A program made the position numbers and the translations under genes. From Vreelandella sulfidaeris (lineage in GTDB: Bacteria > Pseudomonadota > Gammaproteobacteria > Pseudomonadales > Halomonadaceae), in contig AP019514.1 in NCBI GenBank assembly GCA_007182875.1, forward strand, positions 2,666,001 through 2,730,000: DNA of 64,000 nt. The letters run 5' to 3'. This document shows, piece by piece, positions 53,201 through 62,885 of this stretch. The notes beneath the pieces are model-generated. The model saw nothing but the letters and a program-made list of their open reading frames with translations, did no database searches and was not told where the DNA came from. The stretch's first letter is position 1; every line of letters begins with the position of its first letter.

Positions 53201-54986
53201 GTCGCTGTCGTTGGCGGTCAGGCCTTGGCTGTCGGTGGCGGTGAGGCTGACCGGGGTAGCGTGGTGCCGGCGTTGATGGCGTCGACACCGGCCTGGGTCA
53301 GGGTCACGTTCTCGCCGTCGAAGGCGTAGTAGCCGTCACCGTTGCTGCCGGGGTGAAGTCCACCCCGCCGTTGGCCACGGTGAGCACACCGTCTTCTTCG
53401 TCACTGGCGGTGAAGGTGGCCACGGTCTGGCCCACTACGGCGTCGTTTTCGTTGAACTCGGGCTCGGCCGTCACGTCGATGGTCGGGCCGTCGTTCTGGG
53501 CGTTGTACGTCGGGGTGTCGCTGTCGTTGGCGGTCAGGCCTTGGCTGTCGGTGGCGGTGAGGCTGACCGGGGCAGCGTGGTGCCGGCGTTGATGGCGTCG
53601 ACACCGGCCTGGGTCAGGGTCACGTTCTCGCCGTCGAAGGCGTAGTAGCCGTCACCGTTGCTGCCGGGGTGAAGTCCACTCCGCCGTTGGCCACGGTGAG
53701 CACACCGTCTTCTTCGTCACTGGCGGTGAAGGTGGCCACGGTCTGGCCCACTACGGCGTCGTTTTCGTTGAAATCGGGCTCGGCCGTCACGTCGATGGTC
53801 GGGCCGTCGTTCTGGGCGTTGTACGTCGGGTGTCGCTGTCGTTGGCGGTCAGGCCGCCGCTGTCGGTGGCCGTGAGGCTGACCGGGGGCAGCGTGGTGCC
53901 GGCGTTGATGGCGTCGATGCCGTCCTGGGTGAGGACCACGTTCTCGCCGTCGAAGGCGTAGTAACCGTCGTCATTCGTGCCCGGCGTGAAAGTGACGTCA
54001 CCGTCGCCAGCGGTCAGTACGCCGTCTTCTTCGTCACTGGCGGTGAAGGTGGCCACGGTCTGGCCCACTACGGCGTCGTTTTCGTTGAACTCGGGCTCGG
54101 CCGTCACGTCGATGGTCGGGCCGTCGTTCTGGGCGTTGTACGTCGGGGTGTCGCTGTCGTTGGCGGTCAGGCCTTGGCTGTCGGTGGCGGTGAGGCTGAC
54201 CGGGGGCAGCGTGGTGCCCGCATTGATGGCGTCGACACCGGCTTGGGTCAGGGTCACGTTCTCGCCGTCAAAGGCGTAGTAGCCGTCACCGTTGCTGCCG
54301 GGGGTGAAGGTGACTTGACCGGCACCGGCGGTGAGCGTGCCGTCTTCTTCGTCACTGGCGGTGAAGGTGGCCACGGTCTGGCCCACTACGGCGTCGTTTT
54401 CGTTAAAGGTGTCGACCGCGGTGACGTCGATGGTCGGCGTACTATTAGGTTCGGGTGTCGGTTCTGGCTCTGGAGTAGGCTCAGGCTCAACCTCTTCGGC
54501 CGCTGCCACAGAGGGGTCACCGCCGATGTCAATGAACTCCCCTTCTTCAAGGCCACCTGACGTTTCGAAACTCAGAGATCCCGTTTCTTCGCTAATCCGC
54601 GCCACACGAACGAAGTCGTGGCTGCCACCACCACCGCCACCAACACCAGCGCCCGCGGCCGTCGCATCAAGAATTTCGAGCAGATCGCCATCTTCGTCGT
54701 CCAACGCTGTTAACAGCGCCTCAAGGTCTTCATCTAATACACTTGAATCTTCAGTCGCCACTGTAGATTCATTGGCCATCTCGGGAGTAACGACAACTTG
54801 CTGGCCACCTTCGACTAAGTTGAGACCACTACCATCAGCAAAATCCAGTTCTACACTGCCATCACTGGAAGTAATGAGGACTTCACCTTCTTGCAACACA
54901 TCACCAATACTTAGCTCACGCAAGTTGCCTGCTTCGTCTCGTGCCCAAGCCTGACCTGACATTGAAATAATGGTTGCAGTTGCCAT
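47241..54986 (-). CDS. Giant LapA/BapA-type retained adhesin (type I secreted)
   Basis: About 2,580 residues. Order: a retention module (residues 1 to about 115) with the LapG site ATAAGAG at residues 108-114, the di-alanine being A110-A111; a Gly-rich linker; then twelve 106-residue repeats (about 185-1,440). After these come several Ig/cadherin-like regions and a VWA domain with MIDAS LTLDVSGSMDS. More beta-rich domains and a C-terminal secretion signal (DMLDLSDLLGDGDGDSLDGYFV) complete it. Frame breaks are many, mostly in GGGGG runs of the repeats, plus near 50030, 49790, 48870, 48030 and 47660. GGGAG precedes the ATG. I read it as one intact gene. Confidence 0.92.
50660..54433 (-). repeat. 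Array of twelve near-identical 318-bp coding repeats
   Basis: GTCGATGGTC recurs at 50941, 51257, 51574, 51891, 52208, 52526, 52842, 53159, 53475, 53791, 54108 and 54425. Spacings of 316-318 fit a 318-bp unit (106 codons) with one- or two-base losses. Each unit encodes TIDVTA, then FNENDAVVGQTVATFTASDE, then DGYYAFDGENV and DAINAGT. Two subtypes occur, one with VDTFNEND and one with EPEFNEND. GC content is clearly above the flanking adhesin sequence. Confidence 0.93.
54651..54665 (-). other. LapG cleavage site of the adhesin (TAAG)
   Basis: Codons for D107-A108-T109-A110-A111-G112 end an acidic helix (DEDLEALLTALDDEDGDLLEIL) and precede a poly-Gly linker. In Pseudomonas fluorescens LapA, LapG cuts a TAAG di-alanine at residues 108/109 (established), almost the same position as here. 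Confidence 0.85.
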
Positions 54987-55197
54987 GTAGTTCTCCCGAA
55001 CGAATATAGAAGCCGTTTACCTAGCGCCTTAGCACTAGGGAATTAGCGGCGTATATCATCATCGTAAGGGAGCAATCAATAAAAAAGTATTGTACTGATG
55101 GACAGTAATAGGCAGAGCACTAACTAGACCAAAAAGGATAAATGTGCGCTCTGTCGGAGGGGCTCGAAGATGCTAAGACAAGAGCGCAATACCTAGC
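54987..55197 (-). promoter_or_regulatory. Adhesin promoter region with a palindrome
   Basis: The 211-base gap between the regulator and adhesin genes must carry adhesin transcription or regulator read-through. It has the palindrome TACTG-ATGGA-CAGTA (55093-55107) about 110 bases upstream of the ATG, with ATT/AAT extending it outward, and a ribosome site GGGAG just before the ATG. It is the best candidate operator for the adjacent LuxR-type regulator. Confidence 0.45.
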
Positions 55198-55824
55198 TTA
55201 TTGACTAACGGGCTCCTTCATCGAAGAGAGCTTGAGCATTAATTGCAGCCGGTCGCGTACCGCTAACTTTCTAAAAATAGCGCTTAAGTGGGCTTTGACA
55301 GTACGCTCGGTAATTTCAAGCTGACGAGCGACTTCTTTATTCGTCGCACCGCGTGCCACCGCTAGTGCTACACCGCGTTCACGCTCAGTCAGCAGGGTGA
55401 GATGCTCACTACTGACACCGGTGGTATCTTCGGCCCGCTGTGTTAACGCCTTAAATGTCCCGCCGATCACTTTTGCAAGCAATTCCTGGCCTACCCACAC
55501 ACCTTGATTAGTGACCACAAGAGCCACTTGCTTGAGAATATTCACCGAGGCTAGCGTGTGCACATAACCACGCGCACCCAAGTCTAACGACTTTAGCGCC
55601 TCTTTATCATTAGGCGCATAACTAAGTATGACAACCGTTAAACCCATCGGCACTAAGCGCTGAGTCAGTTGCACCCACGAAGCAACTGAACTCGCTATCC
55701 ATACTAAGTCGCCAGACCGAGCATGTTGATCGACCGAATCAGGCGTTGAGGGCTGTGCCTCGGGGAAAGCTTTTTGCCAACGTGCCTTGAGGCTGCCATC
55801 CATTGTCACAAACCAATGAGCCAT
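55198..55824 (-). CDS. LuxR-type transcriptional regulator with VpsT/CsgD-like receiver
   Basis: About 208 residues. The C-terminal HTH is clear: LLTERERGVALAVARGATNKEVARQLEITERTVKAHLSAIFRKLAV. The N-terminal receiver-like domain (MAHWFVTMDGSLKARW through LDLGARGYVHTLASVNIL) lacks an obvious phospho-acceptor Asp. The next stretch GVWVGQELLAKVI sits where VpsT and CsgD have their W/YxTR/Q motif for c-di-GMP, but reads WVGQ. It is encoded between lapC and the adhesin. Its ATG at 55822-55824 overlaps the lapC stop (TAATG) after one extra G in a six-G run is removed. Confidence 0.85.
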   Translation of the reverse strand: MAHWFVTMDGSLKARWQKAFPEAQPSTPDSVDQHARSGDLVWIASSVASWVQLTQRLVPMGLTVVILSYAPNDKEALKSLDLGARGYVHTLASVNILKQVALVVTNQGVWVGQELLAKVIGGTFKALTQRAEDTTGVSSEHLTLLTERERGVALAVARGATNKEVARQLEITERTVKAHLSAIFRKLAVRDRLQLMLKLSSMKEPVSQ

Positions 55825-57248
55825 TATCGTTCCCCCCATCGAGTCGCGCCATGCCCGCAGAATAGGCTTGAGCAGAAACTGCATCACTGTTCGCTTACCG
55901 GTTATGATATCTACTTGCGCGGTCATGCCTGGAATAACCTGAAGTGAATCCGCTACATTTTGTTCGGCAAGACTGCGAACACGCACTAGATAAAAGTGTT
56001 GTCCTCATCATCGGTGATGGTATCGGCGCTAATGTGATCCAACTCGGCTTTAAGGCCTCCATAAATGGCATAGTCGTATGCCGTCAGCTTGATGGTGGCT
56101 GCCTGACCGGGATGTAAAAAAGCAATGTCTTGAGGGGCAATCCGCGCCTCAACCAAAAGCTGATCGTCACTGGGAACGATATCGACTACCTCTTGCCCCG
56201 GCTGAGCAACGCCACCGATAGTGCTGATATGGATGCGCTGCACCACACCATCGACCGGCGAACGAATTTCGGTTAACCGCACCCGATCCTGAAGACCAGT
56301 GCCGGATTGTTGAAGCGCGTTCAAGTCCCCCAGCGTTTCAGCAAGGTCATTACGCCATTCGCTCCGACGCTCTGCCCCTAGTTCGAGCAGTTGGCCTTCC
56401 GACTCTTCTACCGCTGCTTCTAACCGTGAAACAGCAGCATCGGCTTGGTTGCGTTCACCAGTGGCACGTGACAAGTCTCGCTGCAAACGCAGCACTTCAA
56501 CTTCTGAAACAGCACCTGAGTCCAGCAGCGGTCGCGTCAAGTTAAGCTCTTGGCTGGACATATTAGCTTCACGCTGAGCGGTATCGCGCTTGGCAACAGC
56601 TTCTCTTAATTCTTCTTGCCGCTGACGTATACGATCTCTTAACACATTCTCTTGTTCGCGCAGCTCTTCGCGACGGCTCTCGTATACCTCTCGCTCTTGA
56701 ATCACGATTGAAGGTACTTCTTGGCGCAGCTCTTCACTAGGCTCAAAAGATGAGTCAGTGACTAGGGCGCGTAAGCGTTCCGCTTTTGCTTGCAGGGCAA
56801 AACGCTGTGCTCGATTTTCGCGGAAGTCCGAGACAAACCGGGTCGGGTCTATTTGCATTAGCACCTGACCGGCTTCGACCATTTGGCCTTCTCGGATCAT
56901 AATCTGGTTAACAACCCCGCCATCAAAGGACTGTATCCTTTGCAACTGGCTAGCGGGGATAACGCGGCCACTGCCACGAGTGACTTCGTCTATTGGCGCG
57001 AAACAAGCCCATACGATAACCGCGAGGAAAGCAAGGCAGACGCCATAGAGAAACAGGCGGGCTCGCATAGGCTCTTGTTGCAAACGCGCCCAATCAGTGT
57101 CGCTTGCCCAGTCCCGACTTAGATGCGCCGAAGTAACGCGGCGCGCAAACAAGCGATCCATAAACGGTCGGAATGGCTTTTACCTTTCTCTGAAAAGCGG
57201 CCAATGGCCTCAAAGCCTTTCTGTTCGGCAGTCCCATTTTTGAGCCAT
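55824..57248 (-). CDS. lapC: LapC, HlyD-family membrane-fusion protein
   Basis: Periplasmic adaptor of the type I secretion system. After a membrane anchor (LFLYGVCLAFLAVIVWACFAP) come IDEVTRGSGRVIPASQLQRIQSF, the lipoyl halves (GGVVNQIMIREGQMVEAGQVL, RSPVDGVVQRIHISTIGG) and long coiled coils (about residues 130-300). The C-terminus after correction is LKPILRAWRDSMGER, typical of HlyD. Frame breaks lie near 55995 and 55838. The start is proposed at the ATG at 57246-57248, overlapping the lapB stop, because GGAGG precedes it; two slips before MDRLFARRV would be needed. Otherwise it starts at 57161. Confidence 0.9.
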
Positions 57249-59417
57249 TAGGATGCCCTCCCAATCTGACCTTTCCGGAGTGCTTCCACTACCGTGTCGC
57301 GAGGGCCATCCGCCACTACTTTGCCGGCATCCATCACGATAATACGATCCACCAACGACAGCAGCGAAGTACGATGCGTCACCACAAGCATCGTTTTACC
57401 TTGGGCCACGTTACTGAGGTTCGTCTTAAAGGCCTCTTCACTGGCGTTATCCATAGAGCTTGTCGGCTCATCCAACAGCAAAATCGCTGGGTCATGCACC
57501 AAGGCTCGCGCAATCGCTACGGACTGCTTTTGGCCTCCCGATAGTGCTTGGCCTCGCTCGCCTACCTGTAGGTCGACGCCATGAGGATGGCTATTAACCA
57601 ACGACTGTAAGCCCGCAATATCGAGTGCCTTGAGCAACTCTTCATCATCGATACGCTCACTACCGCCGCCCGCGACAATGTTCTCACGCAATGAGCCTGA
57701 AAAAGACTGACATCTTGAGGTACATAGCCAATATGACGGCGCAGCTGAATAGGGTCGATTTGCCGGATATCAATGCCGTCGAGTAACACCGCACCTGCAG
57801 TGGGCTGATAAAAGCCCAGCACCAGCTTGTTAAGTGAAGACTTACCACAGCCTATCCGGCCTAATAACGCGACCTTTTCCCCTGCTTTAATCGATATTGA
57901 GACATCGCGCAGCGCCTCGCGCTCTTCATTGGGGTAACGGAACGTCACCTTTTCTAGCAGAAGGCTACCCGCAACACTTGGCTTTTCGACATAGACCTTC
58001 CCCTCATGGCGTTCAACACGCTTATCCATCACTTGATTAAGTGAATCTAGCGCTGTAGACGATTGGTGATACTGTGCCAACAGCGCTGCCGCCTGGCTAA
58101 TCGGCGCCATTGCTCGAGAGGAGAGCATATAAGCAGCAATAAGACCGCCCTGAGAAAGGTTGCCTTCAATAATTTGATACACACCGACAATAATGACGCA
58201 GACCGCCACGCTGTGCTGCGCCCATTGCGCCACGTTCGAAACCGATGTGCTCACCAGTCGCAATTGAGCACTGGTACGCGACAGAAAAGCAGTGGCCTTT
58301 TCCCAATGGCGTTGAATACGGCTTTCGGCACGTAATGCTTTGACATTTTCCAGCTGCGAAACAGACTCGACAAGCAGGGCATTACGCTGAGCGCCCACTT
58401 CCCAGGTAGTTTGCGATAACTCATGCAACTTACCCTGTGCAGCCAACGCATAGAGCAGGACAAACAAAATCCCAGCGAGAACAGGCAGCACCAGCCAAGG
58501 GTTAATAAGGGCGATTATTGCAGCGAATAACAGCACAAAAGGCAGGTCAACGATGCCTAGGATGGTAGCCGAACCGATAAACGCACGTATCGATTCAAAC
58601 GACTGCAGGGTCGAAGTAAATGATCCTGTTGATACGGGACGATCTTCTAAACGCAGCCCCAACGTTTTAGCCATAATCGAAGAGGATAATTTCACGTCGG
58701 CTCGGCTAGCGGCTAAATCGACAAAACTACTGCGCATTAAGCGCAGTGCTAAATCAAAGCAGAGCACTATAAAAACACCGCCCGCCAATACCCAGAGCGT
58801 TTCGGTCGCCTGATTGGGCACTACCCGATCGTACACATTGAGCACGAATAGCGGCATCGCCAAGGCAAATAAATTAATAGCAACTGAGCCAATAAGAATG
58901 TCGCGGTAAAGTCTTCTATTCTCCTGAATGACACTCCAAAACCAGTGCCCACCCTTCTTTTCTTCGTTTCGGGGTTATTATCTAACCGCAGGCGTGGACG
59001 AACATATATAGCCTCTCCTGAATAGCTAGACGCTAGCCCACTAAGACTAACCTCGACTTCGGCTTCATTGAGCTCGGGAAAGATGGTTTTAGCAATACCC
59101 TTCTTTATATCAATGGAAGTAACAATGCATGCACGGCCTGGCTCAAGGAGGACAACCACAGGAAACAGTTCGGGGTTTAAATTGACTAGTCCACTTTTAA
59201 CAATACGAGCGGTCATGCCCGCCCGGGCGGCCGCTCGGGCAAAAACTGAGGGAGTAAGCTTTCCATCTTCAAGCGGCAACCCCGCCGTTAATGATTCAGA
59301 GGAAGCCTCATGCTGGTGAATCCTAGCCACAGCCTGTAAGCAAAGAAGCAGTTCATCATTATTTAATGAGGAACTCAGCGTCTTCTTACGAGAAAGCGTT
59401 TGATCATGCTCTGACAA
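57248..59417 (-). CDS. lapB: LapB, type I secretion ABC transporter
   Basis: Exports the adhesin. The N-terminal C39-like domain (LLLCLQAVARIHQHEASSESL) lacks a clear protease Cys-His pair and so is of the chaperone-like CLD type used for RTX/Lap substrates. Six membrane helices follow, from IGSVAINLFALAMPLFVLNVYDRVVPNQATETL. The ATPase has Walker A GRIGCGKSS, signature LSGGQKQS, Walker B ILLLDEPTSSMD and switch His VTHRTSL. Frame breaks occur near 58920 and 57700. Corrected length is about 723 residues. It lies between the lapE fusion and lapC, co-directional. Confidence 0.93.
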
Positions 59418-59439
59418 AGTTCACCTCTTATATTAAAAT

Positions 59440-59470
59440 GGCACATAGCATTTTAACAACGCTATGTGCC
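59440..59470 (-). terminator. Terminator of the lapE fusion gene
   Basis: A 10-bp perfect stem (GGCACATAGC with GCTATGTGCC) around 11 bases, followed on the minus strand by ATTTTAATA. It lies between the lapE fusion stop and the lapB start, so lapB may depend on read-through or its own promoter. Confidence 0.7.
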
Positions 59471-59531
59471 GTATCCCCTACTCAAACAGCTTCAAGACTC
59501 TACAAGACCAGGTTAAGGCCAAATACATCAT

Positions 59532-61385
59532 TTACGTATTTATCTCGTCAAACCGCTCTAAAGTAATTTCAACACGTCGGTTCAGCTTTCGCCCTTCAAC
59601 AGTATCGTTTGAGGCAACAGGCCTTTTAGAACCATACCCTTCTGTTTGTATTAGATTCTGCGCTACACCCTGCTCAACGAGAAAGCGGGCGACACTATTA
59701 GCCCGACGCTGAGAAAGCGGGTCATTGATTTCATCTGTTCCGGTAATATCAGCATGGCCGGCGATAAAAACGCGAGCGAGGTCATCCCGATCTTTTATTT
59801 CCGTTGCTAGGCGAGAAAGATCATCGCGTGTATCTGTTCCCAGCTCAGCACTATTAATGGGGAATAACGCATCGGTTGAAAGGGTCACATCCGGCGCTCT
59901 AGTCGGCGCAGGGCAGAAAAGTCTCCGCCGGTAAAGTCTTCCAGGGTAAAACCGGCAGGACCAGCGACTGGGCAAAGGATATCGGGCGTAATTTCCACAC
60001 CGTCATTACCCAGTTCAGCGAGGCTTGGCATGTCTTCACGCATAATTTCCAATGCTTGCAATAATTGGCCAGTCGCTGCGAGTGTCCTTGCATCGGCGAG
60101 CGTAATATCATACTGAGCGTTGGTATAAGCGCGGCTGGCTTCGAAGTATTCGTTTTCGCTATCCAATACATCCAAGAGAGTACGCTGACCAATATCAAAT
60201 TGTTGCTGATACGCGCCACGAACGCGGTCAATTGACAATCGATGTTGATTTAAATAGTTCAGCTGTTCACGAAGACGTTGAGCATCATTATAAGCAATCT
60301 GTGTTGTCTGACGGACATTGGTGCAAGCCAGTTCCCGCTGATCAATGGCTTCTTCAATACGATCGCTAGCAGCTCTGTAGGCAGCTAGGTCACTGCCTCC
60401 ATTGTATAAATTCATGCTAGCCACTAGCTGAATACTGGTTTCATCACGGCGTCCCGCAATCGCGTCATCTTGATTATTGGTGCCTGTTCTTCCCTGGATT
60501 TCCAAGCGCGGCATAAAGGCAGCGCGCGAGCTTTCATGCTCAGCACGTTGAACATTTATGTTTTCAATCGCGGCGTGAAAATCAGGATTGCCTTGAAAGG
60601 CAAGATTAACTGCCTCACTGACACTTGCCGGTAACTCTTCATCAAGTGAGGGAGCGGCCATCAAATTTTGTGCGGGTAAATTGCCGACAATACGCATGTA
60701 ACGCGCAGTAACGTCATGCAGATTGGTCGCTTCGGTCATCAAATTTGATTCCGCCAACGCTAAACGGCCGCTGATTTGTTCGAGATCAACACCACGACCC
60801 GCGCCTGACAAGGTGCGCTCTTCAATTTGGCGGTAAACTTCCTGATGCTTGGCGTAATTTTCTTGAGCCAGTCGCACAAGCTCTCGACGGCGCGCGACAT
60901 CTAAATAGGCCTCTGCGGCTTCAAGAGCAATATTCTCGCTAGCGCCAATGAGCTCGTAATAAGTCACTAGCTTCGAACGATCTAACCGCTCAACTTCGCT
61001 TCGGGTTGCAAAACCATCAAATAACATTTGCGTTAACGTGAGTTCCGCAAAATCAGACTCATAGCTACCCGCCCATCACCTTCTTGAGCTTCTCGCCCAC
61101 ACCTGCAGTGGCATCAATACTAGGCAAGTAATTGCCGCGCGCTACACCAATATCGTGTTCTGCGGCACTGAGGCGTCGCCATGCTGCCTCGACTTCAGGG
61201 TTGGTGGAAATGGCTTTCTGCACAACGCTTTGTAAATCGCTACTCCCAGGCGAATAAAGACTTTGAGGTAGCGTTTGCGCTATCGCACTAGAAAGCGGCC
61301 CTAGAGCCAGGGTGAACGCCACTAGCGGTAGAGAAACACAGCGAAAGTTAAATTTAAGTGTTTTTGTAGCTACTGCGTGCTTCAT
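59532..61385 (-). CDS. lapE: LapE: TolC-family outer-membrane channel fused to an OmpA-like domain
   Basis: The outer-membrane duct of the adhesin exporter. A signal peptide (SLPLVAFTLALGPLSSAIAQ) and TolC repeats (VVQKAISTNPEVEAAWRRLSAAEHD, ARGNYLPSIDATAG, GQRTLLDVLDSENEYFEASRAY) end at about residue 475. After GGDFSA and a Pro/Thr linker (APTRAPDVTLSTD) comes an OmpA peptidoglycan-binding domain: FIAGHADITGTDEINDPLSQRRANSVARFLVEQGV, GYGSKRPVASNDTVEGRKLNRRVE. Frame breaks near 61070 and 59910 (one C) separate the pieces. Corrected length is about 618 residues. No stop or start lies between the two domains once the C is restored. Confidence 0.88.
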
Positions 61386-61640
61386 TTTATGTTCCCTAAA
61401 GCTGATATCACTTCTCTAGTCACCCAGCTAAGCGTTTAGCCTCCATGCTTTTTTTATATGGCTAACCACCCCAAGCCTAGCATTTATCTACAGAAGCAAT
61501 AATTTAAAATAGACACATTTTACTAAGCATATCTAGTAGGTATGCTCAATACAATCTTATTACTCACCTAGAGTAATACAAAAACACAAAAAAATACAAA
61601 AAAAAACTGAACTAATGCTGGGAGAGCTAACACCCCAAAA
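61386..61640. promoter_or_regulatory. AT-rich promoter region of the lap secretion operon with two palindromes
   Basis: No gene. It contains TATTACTC-ACCTA-GAGTAATA at 61558-61578 and AGCATA/TATGCT at 61526-61531 and 61541-61546, nested within 55 bases and 140-190 bases upstream of the lapE ATG. Poly-A runs follow toward 61610. These are candidate binding sites for a biofilm regulator. Confidence 0.4.
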
Positions 61641-62509
61641 TCAGTTCAATTGCTGACGCTGCTGAAGTCCCAGCCCTAGTAAAATCAATACCAACCCAAT
61701 CAGAGTGGAAGGCAAAATAGGCTCTCCCACTACCAAAAAGCAGCATGAGTGACACGGGGGCGATAGGAAAATAAGATTAGAGACTTTGGCAGTGCGTGAG
61801 ACTTTATGTACCGCCAGCTGCCAGAGAATAAACGCCACGCCCATCTCGAACAGCCCGACATAAATGCCTGCACCAAACGCTGGCCAACCGTGCCATTGCA
61901 CACCTGGGCCGAGCAGTAACAAAACCGTCAACACGGGCAAGCCTACGCTGAAATTTTGCCATTGGCCTACGAGCGGTGGGCGTGGGTCACGCGCATTGAG
62001 CAGCCAGTAAAGAGCCCATAGCAACGTAGAGGCTAAGGCCATCACTATCCCAAACGGGTCGGCGAAAGAGACATCAAATACCGAGCCCCGCGTCGCGATG
62101 ACCCATACGCCGGCATAGGCCACCAGCCCAGCCATAACATCCATGCGCGTCAATCGCTGCCCAAGCAAAGGCACAGCTAAGAACGCCATCGCTAAGGCCC
62201 AGGTATAATTTAGCGCCATTGCCTCCCTGTCCTGGTAGGCGGTCATAGGCGGCGAACAACACCAAGTAATAGGCCACTGGGTTCATCAACCCCGCCCACG
62301 CAGCGGTTTTCCAGCCGGTGCGAAGCGCTGTGGCTATATTGCCTTGCTTGACGACCAGCCCCCATCAACACCCAGGAAACAAGCGCCGCGAGCCACATCA
62401 GCTCCAAAGGACTCATCCAAGCAAGTGCCACTTTAAAAGCTGTCGCCACGGTCGACCATAACGCGACAGCCCCTAACCCATAGAGGATAGCTTGCCGGTC
62501 CTGACTCAT
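61641..62509 (-). CDS. EamA/DMT-family exporter
   Basis: A second ten-helix DMT transporter. YGLGAVALWSTVATAFKVAL and PLELMWLAALVSWVLMGA start it; MNPVAYYLVLFAAYDRLP follows. The middle is MALNYTWALAMAFLAVPLLGQRLTRMDVMAGLVAYAGVWVIA, and the end is LVVGEPILPSTLIGLVLILLGLGLQQRQQ. Frame breaks lie near 62375, 62250 and 61755. About 290 residues. The ATG overlaps the stop of the SelT/SelW gene (ATGA), so the two are translationally linked. Substrate unknown. Confidence 0.88.
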
Positions 62510-62774
62510 CGGTCGATATGCCCTAAATCTCGACCTGGCTCTAGCTGGTCCCGCACACGTTGTTTGAGAAGCTTGATATCGGGAAAACCACCATCCCGCT
62601 TACGCTCCCATAACAAGACGTCATCAAACCAAATTTCGAACGTTCCGCCATGGAGGGAGCCAGCGAGACTTCGCTTAAGCCCTCGCCAAAGGTTGAAAGT
62701 AATTCTTGTGCATACCAACCACTACGCAGAAGCCACTGGCATTGAGTGCAATAACGGATTCGAATACGTGACAT
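62506..62774 (-). CDS. SelT/SelW/SelH-family (Rdx) thioredoxin-like protein
   Basis: IRIRYCTQCQWLLRSGWYAQELLSTFGEGLSEVSLAPS carries the CxxC redox motif at residues 9-12 (Cys, not selenocysteine). GGTFEIWFDDVLLWERKRDGGFPDIKLLKQRVRDQLEPGRDLGHIDR is the conserved C-terminal part, joined through a slip near 62650. Corrected length is about 90 residues. It is a likely cytosolic redox protein of unknown partner, first of a pair with the EamA gene. Confidence 0.88.
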
Positions 62775-62885
62775 CCACGAACTCCCAGAAAAGTTAATAT
62801 GGCAACCTTAAACGATATACTCTCATTTAGAGATAGCCTGAGTTAGATAGCGCTTGAAATAGATAGAAACCGCCAAGGACCTCCA

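Noticed and set aside
50660..54433. Long plus-strand open frames across the adhesin repeats (for instance about 52097-52696)
   Set aside because: They are antisense shadows of GC-rich codons in the repeats; their translations are low-complexity and repeat with the 318-bp unit, while the minus frame matches adhesin domains on both sides.
50660..54433. CRISPR-like or satellite array
   Set aside because: Units are 318 bp, wholly coding, and have no unique spacers.
55198..55986. A regulator naturally fused to the end of LapC
   Set aside because: The join lies in a six-G run; with five G the lapC stop overlaps a good ATG for the regulator, and LapC gets a typical HlyD ending.
59532..59975. Stand-alone OmpA-family gene
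   Set aside because: Its frame runs back into the TolC-like gene without a start or ribosome site; one missing C explains the break.
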